Assembly (NCBI GenBank): GCA_035048495.1 | Contig: CM068551.1 | Coordinates: 15,812,248-15,876,247 of the forward strand | DNA from: Euptelea pleiosperma | Lineage: Eukaryota; Streptophyta; Magnoliopsida; Ranunculales; Eupteleaceae | Length of the DNA: 64,000 nt | Direction of reading: 5' to 3' | Part shown: one piece after another, positions 57,870-64,000 of the stretch | Position numbering within the stretch: position 1 is the first letter of the stretch | Layout: each line of letters opens with the position of its first letter | Program-made: the position numbers and the translations under genes | Notes under the pieces: generated by a model | Databases searched by the model: none | What the model was told of the DNA's origin: nothing | What the model saw: the letters and a program-made list of their open reading frames with translations, nothing else

Positions 57870-58050
57870 AAAGGTCCACTTATGGTATGGATGTTTGGCT
57901 CATCCCTAGGTGAACCTACAGACAAAAAATCCGCTTGATTGATGATTTCTAGCCGTTGGCTCTAAGTACCCCAAATAATGCGCGATCCTAAGGCTAAAAA
58001 CCAACCCTTAAGAGGGCAACAGCTAGAAATCGGGAGTATGCCACATAGTT
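57870..58050. mobile_element. partial foldback MITE, arm-1 family
   Basis: Contains atggatgtttggctcatccc, gattgatgatttctagccgt and agtatgccacatagttcata, which are arm-1 words. Incomplete. Confidence 0.45.
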
Positions 58051-58068
58051 CATACAGTCGTCAATCAA

Positions 58069-58475
58069 GAGTAAAACTTCTATCACAACGTTCTGACAGA
58101 TGTTTCTGTCACAATGAAAATCACATGCCATGTGGCACACTCTTATTGGATGCTGACCGTATGGATGTTTGGCTAGTCCCTCAGTGGACCTCTAAACCAA
58201 AAGTCAGCTTGATTAGTGATTTCCAAGCGATTCGATTGAAGTTATTTTCATGGGTTGATTTTAATTGGTAAGAATTTGAGCAATATTGAGCTTTTATTTG
58301 GGTGCAAAGATCCAAAGGTTGTAAATCACTAATCAGGCTGATTTTTGGTTAGAGATCTACTGAGGGACTGGCCAAACATCCATACGGTCACCGTCGACTA
58401 AGAGTGTGCCGCATGGCCTGTGATTTTCATTGTGACAGAAGCATCTAGCAGAACGCTGTGATAGAAGTTTTACTC
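58069..58475. mobile_element. foldback MITE, Mutator-like, perfect 9-bp TSD
   Basis: TIRs GAGTAAAACTTCTATCACA and complement GAGTAAAACTTCTATCACA. The arms run about 150 bp on each side through tgtcacaatgaaaatcaca, gtggcacactctta and gaccgtatggatgtttggct to atcactaatcaggctgat. The direct repeat gtcaatcaa is at 58060-58068 and 58476-58484. This is the best-preserved copy in the window. Confidence 0.9.
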
Positions 58476-58515
58476 GTCAATCAATACATACGGGGTGGGC
58501 CCAAAGCATTTTTGT

Positions 58516-58981
58516 GGAAATAAAATTCTATCAGATCACGTAGGCCCCACCTCCCAATGGGTTGATGGATGACCCTAATTTGCGAGTCGCACTTGGTTGA
58601 GTCACTGAAACACGTGGACCCACCACACCTTAGCATGTGGTCTTGGTTACTGCGACCACACCCTACATCTTGGGCCGGGATATTGGCACCCGCGTTTTCG
58701 CTTGGTATACCCAAAAATCCCAATCCCCCTTTGTTTACTCATCACACCGGAAATAAAATTCTATTAGATCATGTGGGCCCCACCTTCCAATGGGTTGATG
58801 GATGACCCTAATTTGCGTGACGCACTTGGTTGAGGCACTGAAACACGTGGACCCACCACACCTTAGCATGTGGTCTCGCTTACTGCGACCACACCCTATA
58901 TCTTGAGCCGGGATATTGGCACCCGCGTTTTCGCTCAGTAAACCCAAAAATCTCAACCCCCTTTGTTTACTCATCACACTC
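58516..58981. repeat. 233-bp tandem duplication
   Basis: Units start ggaaataaaattctat at 58516 and 58749. Both contain aaacacgtggacccaccaca, gatattggcacccgcgtttt and end tttgtttactcatcacac. Confidence 0.9.
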
Positions 58982-59365
58982 ATAAAAAAAAAAAAAAAGA
59001 AAAGAAAAGAAGAAGAAGAAGAAGAAAGAGGAGGCTGTCGGCGGTGTTGCCGCCGCAGGTACGCCCCCTTCTCTCTTTCTCTCTCCCTCTGCCGAGGCTG
59101 AGTGTGGCATTCCACACTCGGCAGCCCGAAACTAGAGAGAGAGAGAGGACGCACCCGCGGTCTTGATAGCGGCGTCCTCTTCATCCTCCTTCTTCTTCTC
59201 ATTTTTTTGGTTATTTTTAGAGGGAGAGGTACCTGCCGTGGCCTCCTCCTCCTCCTTCATCTTCTTATTCTTTTCTTTTCTTTAGGTTTTTGTTTTTGGC
59301 GATTGGTGTGATGAGTGAAAAGGGAGGGATGGGTTTACTGAGAAAACGCCGGTGCCAATATCTCG
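58915..59365. mobile_element. inverted-repeat element with GATATTGGCACC ends
   Basis: Left gatattggcacccgcgtttt plus cagtaaaccc is matched on the right by the complement, ending gggtttactgagaaaacgcc and ggtgccaatatc (59332-59367). The centre holds GAA- and CT-rich runs and gccgaggctgagtgtggcat...cactcggcag, itself an inverted pair. Target duplication not found. Confidence 0.55.
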
Positions 59366-59384
59366 TCGCTATATATTTGATGAT

Positions 59385-59625
59385 GGATGTCAGTATGAAC
59401 CCGTGGCACATTCCTAGAGTCCACTGACCGTATGAATGTTTGACCCATGCCTAGGTGAACCTACATACCAAATATCAGTCCGATTAGTGTTTATAACCTT
59501 TGGATGTGTGTACTCCAAATACTGGTCGAATCCCACGGTTAAAAATAAACCCATAAAAAGATTCCAATCCAAACAGTAGAAATCACAAATCAGGCTGATT
59601 TTTGATCAGTAGGTCCACCAGTGCC
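59385..59625. mobile_element. old foldback MITE, arm-1 family, upstream of the decarboxylase gene
   Basis: The left arm has cgtggcacattcctagag, gaccgtatgaatgtttgacc and tcagtccgattagtgtttat; the right arm has aaatcacaaatcaggctgat and taggtccacc. The right arm is truncated near 59620. Confidence 0.6.
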
Positions 59626-59958
59626 ACTTGTTCATCTGTGGTCCGGTAAATGTCGGACGCACGATCTGCTGGTCTTCAATTGGCCGTTCTGGATTTGTCC
59701 GTTTTGTCCAGTTCGAGAATCTTTGGCCCCTCGTATTCTGGAGTCTGGAGCAAAGAGAGAGACGTCCGGTTGTGTGTGTGTATCCGACTATCCGTTCCTC
59801 TCCTGTCTTTGGTGCCATCCCAAATCCTCCCCCATTTCGCCAAACATGTAAAAGACCATCTCTTGATATTCTCTGAGAGCTGCATTTATTTACGTAGAAC
59901 AAATGTTTGACACATTGTTTACTGTTTTTTCTTGTTCAGGGAGAATGGTTTGAAGCCC

Positions 59959-62517
59959 ATGGACGCAGAACAACTAAGAGAGAATGCTCATAAGATGGTA
60001 GATTTCATTGCCGACTACTACAAAAACATAGAGAACTTTCCTGTGCTCAGTCAAGTCGAGGTACTCTGTTCAATCCAATACCTTATTATTACTCTCTTAT
60101 CATGAAACATAATTTTATTACATCATAGAGATACCCAATTAAAAGTTTGGAAATTTGGATCAAATTATCAGAAAACTTACAAATGGGGGAAAAAAAAATC
60201 TTAATTCAAGCCTTGTTTATCTACATATGTGAATAAAGTTTTTCTAACTCTTCTTTTGCAATGTGATTATACTGCGTGCTTATTTATCGCGATTATTCGG
60301 GTTATTATTCCAACTTGTATAAGAAAATGATTTCACCATATTGCTCAATTCATAAAGTGGAGTCTCGATCACCTTGTTGTCTGTAATATAGGTGTCGAGT
60401 AGGCGCTTTAACCATCTACAATTGTATTGTATTCGTAGAGACACCAATTTGATAATCAACGCTTAGTCAATAAAACTGTGTATAAAGAATTGTTTGTTTA
60501 TAGGGATTTCTCTTTTCTGAATTGAGTGATGGATCGAGAAATCTCGTCTCTTATAGGCATTATTTAGAAAATTGAATTCAACAATGAATTCGGTCCCTCT
60601 CTTGACCTAGTTCAATTTGGTTGATCTTTTTCAGAAACTTGGTGGTTTTGTTGATGTTTTTTGTATGTTAGTAGAAGGCTTTTGATTTTTATGCTAAAAA
60701 AGGGAAAGTATATAAAATGATCCTGAAAGATTTTTTTTCTTCTTTTTTAAGCTTTATGATATAAATTGTTTTGAAACAAAGTAAAGATACGAAATGAAAT
60801 TAAATTTGAATGAAGTGAAATGAGGTTCCTTCACACCTGTTTACCCTATTCCTCTCTCTCTCTCTCTCAGAATGATGGCAAGTAATTAAAATACTGCCCA
60901 AGTTCTGAATTTTTATGAAATGTATATTTTATAAGAAATTGACCAAGCCAATGATTGACTCAGCTTTTTTCCTTTTTACTTATCTTGAAACTCACTGAGT
61001 TTCTTAGAGTACACTGTTCAATTCCTGCTAAATCCATTGGACTTAACTTACTGGGAGTCCAATCCTCACTGGTGATTTCACCCAAATGTGCCGATGAAGT
61101 ATGTTCTATCATACTCTGTTGGTATCATTTCTCATATCTACCAGAAGGAAATGAGAAGTTGGACAAATTTTGTATAATTGATTAATTTTTTCTTCTCTAA
61201 GAGAATGTGCAGAATGCTTTTCAATTGAATCATTGGCTTTGAGCTTCATCTTATGTACACAATGAGAATTCTGACATTTTTACTTCATGGAAGATATTAA
61301 AAGTCAGACATTCTTATTTCGTGGAAGATTAGTTAAATATATGTAAAGCAGTATCGGGGAGCAAAGTTTCATCCTTATCACTCACAAATACTTCTCCTAT
61401 CTAGTATGTGCTTGCAATACATATGGTTCTTGGATACCTGAGATCCAATTAGAAGATTTTCATGTGACTCGTGATGCTTTCTGAGATAAACTTCTAGTGA
61501 TATCAAATGTAGGGCCAAATAATAAAAATTCCCTCTCTGATAGTTCAAAATTGAGAATCATTAAATGCCCAATTACAAGAAATAACTTGGAGTATGATTT
61601 CTTTCAGTTACTTTGAACTGGTCAAATTTTGTATGTAGAAGCCTAGACGGCTCTCCCCTGCTGAATTTTCAATACTATTTACCAAAAATTTGTTGGCATT
61701 TTTTAATTTACTTTGGATTGGGCATTTTCTTTAATCTGTTACATTGCTGCCCTTTTGCAGTTAGCTTGTGCAATGGGGGTGAGAAGTGAGATCTATTAAA
61801 TGCAAGAGATGATTCACCCATGCTTTCTATTTTTTGTTTAGTTTCAAATATGGTTTTTAGTTTTATGTCTCTTGTAATCCTATTTTTTAAATTGTATTAG
61901 CATGTGCAATGATAGGTCTTTTTAACTCCTCAAATGAAATGCTTTGGAGCCGTATTTGAGCTATTAGTTAAAGTTTTATCACACTTCTCTGATTATGTGC
62001 TTTTTATGCAGCCTGGGTATCTACGTCAACTTTTACCAGATTCTGCACCCAACCATCCCGAATTGTTGCAACATGTTCTTGATGGTGAAGTTCCTCAACT
62101 GGGTTCTCATTCATTTAAAACTAATATTTCATAGCTATTCTTTTTTATCCCTTTTGGGTTTGGTTTAAATAGTCTATTTTTGTCAAATTTTTGGAGATCA
62201 TATGTTTTCAACTTTTCTTTCATCAAAACTTTTAAGTTTGTAGATGTAAAACATGTTTCGATGGCTAAAATTTTCTGTGATTGCAGATGTTCAGGCGAAG
62301 ATATTACCAGGGGTAACCCATTGGCAAAGCCCGGATTATTTTGCGTATTTTCCTTCTAATTCCAGCACTGCTGGATTCTTGGGAGAAATGCTCAGTGCTG
62401 GTCTTAACATTGTGGGTTTCAGTTGGGTGACTTCTCCTGCTGCAACAGAACTCGAAGTGATTGTGCTGGATTGGCTTGCTAAAATGCTGAAGCTACCTGA
62501 AGATTTCCTTTCAAAGG
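59959..62517 (+). CDS. aromatic L-amino acid decarboxylase (group II PLP), 5' exons
   Basis: Exons are about 59940-60060, 62012-62084 and 62287-62517, with GT-AG introns of 1951 and 202 bp; later exons are off the window. The protein reads [72 protein letters not shown] and [20 protein letters not shown], the classic N-terminal part of plant tyrosine/tryptophan/phenylalanine decarboxylases and aldehyde synthases. These cytosolic PLP enzymes feed amine and alkaloid or volatile pathways. The PLP lysine and the residues that set substrate and reaction type lie beyond the window, so the exact activity is open. The first in-frame ATG (59959) is used, but the frame is open to an acceptor at 59939, so a short upstream exon is likely. 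The next intron carries a Copia element. Confidence 0.9.
60061..62011 (+). other. intron 1 of the decarboxylase gene
   Basis: AT-rich, with a short (CT)n at about 60851-60868. No repeat or gene recognised. Confidence 0.6.
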
Positions 62518-62985
62518 GTAAGAGCATAGATTATTTATTTGAATAAATCTGAATATGGGAAGCTGCAACTATTTTTTCCATGTCAATGATCCAACACTTT
62601 TACATTATATTTAGTACACTAATACTACCTTTTACAACACTTCTACATATCGGAAATTACTTAATTATTTATATTATTTCCAATATGTATTGATCCGTCC
62701 CTTATGTATCGTACCACTAAGGTGAAAAATTGATATTGTATGATACGTATTGTTAAGTGCAGTACTTTAAACTATGCTTACTAGTGGGATGCATAACAGA
62801 TGTATTGATATGTATCACAGTTAAGTTAATTTTCCAATACGTAAATGTGTTATAAAAGGTAGTATTATTGCATTAAAAATCATATTTCGAGCTTATCTAA
62901 GCATTAAGCATGATTATGTAAGTACTTAGTGTATCTTCGCATATTGGTGAACAAAAGTGTGTAGGGTAGTTTAATTGGTTTAAAC

Positions 62986-63195
62986 TGTTGGAGTTGTGTT
63001 ATGTTTTACTGTTTACTGTTTTCTTGTATGCAGGAGGTCTCTTTAATATCTGTAAAAGTACAGGTCTAGTTTGTAATTAGCCTCTAACTTATTCGTATAA
63101 AAGCGGGTAGTATGGGACTCTCAGCCCATAATGACTCCACCTTTCCCTCTTTTCTTTTATTCTCTTCTCTTCTCTTCAAACCTTAGAAATCAACA
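62986..63195 (+). repeat. 5' LTR of a Copia element
   Basis: 210 bp from TGTTGGAGTTG to AAATCAACA, with a TATA-like cgtataaaagcg near 63096. It is followed at once by the primer-binding site. Confidence 0.85.
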
Positions 63196-64000
63196 TGGTA
63201 TCAGAGCAGGAGGTCCGAATAGGTCACAGGTTCGAGTCCCTGGGAAAGTATTGAGGAGGGGTGTTGTTTGGCTATGTGACCAGCACTACGCCTATCTTAG
63301 ACCCGTGGACCTTTTGATATACATTGTTATGCCTCCCTCTAACAGCTTCAACTTTTGGAGTAAAGTGGTTGTCAACGTGGTATCAATGTGTGGAAGATCA
63401 GTGACAGTCTTCTCAAGTAAGTGGTTCCAGTTTTGTGTTGTTCATCGTGCAATTGGTGAATCGTAGTAGTCTACAATGTCTGAGAGCACAAAAGCCTCGT
63501 CCAGTTCTCCTGTGGTTAGTAGTGGGCCACTCGATAGTGTCATAAGTGAGAACCCGAGTCTTCAAATAACCACAATAAAGCTGGATGGCACAAACTATTT
63601 AGAATGGGCGCAATCTGCAAGATTGTTTATTAGCGGAAAAGGGAAAATGGGATCCCTAACTGGCAAAGTAAAGCAACCGAGTTCGACTGACCCTAGTTAT
63701 GATCGTTTGGAGGTGAAAAACTCCACTGTTATGTCTTGGTTACTTCATTCTATGCAATCCCACATCAGTCGAGGATTTTTGTTCTTATAGATTGCCAAAC
63801 AAATATGGGATTCCATCTCCAAGACTTATTCACAGATAAAAAATGTGTCAAGAGTCTATTAGTTAAAACAAAGTCTCTCTCACCTGAAGCAGGGGGAGAA
63901 GAGGCTAGTAGATTACTTCGCTACCCTCCTTGCCATGTGGGAAGAATTAGATCACTATCAACCCTTGGAATGGCACTGTGTTGAAGATGGTGAGCAGTTT
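63196..64000 (+). mobile_element. Ty1/Copia leader and gag, runs off the window
   Basis: The primer site TGGTATCAGAGC (tRNA-iMet) is at 63196-63207, then a leader and gag from ATG 63476: LQITTIKLDGTNYLEWAQSA, SWLLHSMQ, IAKQIWDSISKTYSQIKN, LAMWEELDHYQPLEW. In-frame stops near 63788 and 63875 show that it is defective. It lies in an intron of the decarboxylase gene, same strand. Confidence 0.9.

Noticed and set aside
1..64000. CRISPR arrays, bacterial operons, tRNA or rRNA genes
   Set aside because: None seen; the repeats present are plant mobile elements and tandem duplications. No tRNA cloverleaf was recognised, although I could not run a structural search.

Overview
The window is nuclear DNA of a flowering plant. 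The evidence is GT-AG introns, plant-type gene families (an LRR receptor-like protein, a restorer-of-fertility-like PPR, a plant aromatic amino acid decarboxylase), a mitochondrial nad2 insertion, and dense plant Copia, Ty3, LINE, Helitron and MITE remnants. I cannot name the species. The large, transposon-filled introns suggest a transposon-rich genome, perhaps a magnoliid or basal eudicot, but that is only an inference.

Five protein genes can be supported. (1) 58-13675, +: the 3' half of a HAD-family hydrolase like Arabidopsis At2g33255, with introns of 1.1, 3.8 and 8.3 kb. (2) 22632-28935, -: a complete eight-exon WD-repeat gene of the WDR70 family. (3) 39569-42073, -: an intact restorer-of-fertility-like P-class PPR with a recent 426-bp in-frame internal duplication; a 0.2-kb PPR pseudogene lies at 34.6 kb. 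(4) 50268-53160, +: an LRR receptor-like protein with one intron and an apparent frameshift in exon 1. (5) 59959-62517 and beyond, +: the first exons of an aromatic amino acid decarboxylase, with a Copia element inserted in the intron that runs off the window. These genes show no operon-like or pathway link.

Most of the rest is mobile DNA, often nested. 1.3-13.5 kb (inside HAD introns): Copia fragments, a motif-run TIR element, a near full-length dead LINE and a truncated Copia. 15-22 kb: a motif-run element, a truncated LINE with target duplication, another LINE interrupted by a nad2 NUMT, and a Ty3 integrase fragment. 24-27 kb (inside WDR70 intron 3): a (CT)n tract and a U2 snRNA/LINE chimeric insertion with target-site duplication. 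29-36 kb: motif-run elements, a MITE carrying a minisatellite, and LINE remnants. 42-50 kb: motif-run elements, a solo LTR inside a tandem duplication, and long-arm foldback MITEs with 9-bp target duplications. 54-59 kb: a Helitron with an internal head-to-tail duplication, further tandem duplications and more foldback MITEs.

The two most notable observations are these. First, there is a class of short elements with CAAGG-TTTAAA-like ends whose interiors are filled with one self-complementary CCG/CGG-centred word per family. In one pair of related elements this word appears to have changed in step throughout. Second, there is an inverted U2-snRNA/LINE chimera bounded by an 8-bp target duplication. 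All positions and alignments were made by eye from the sequence.
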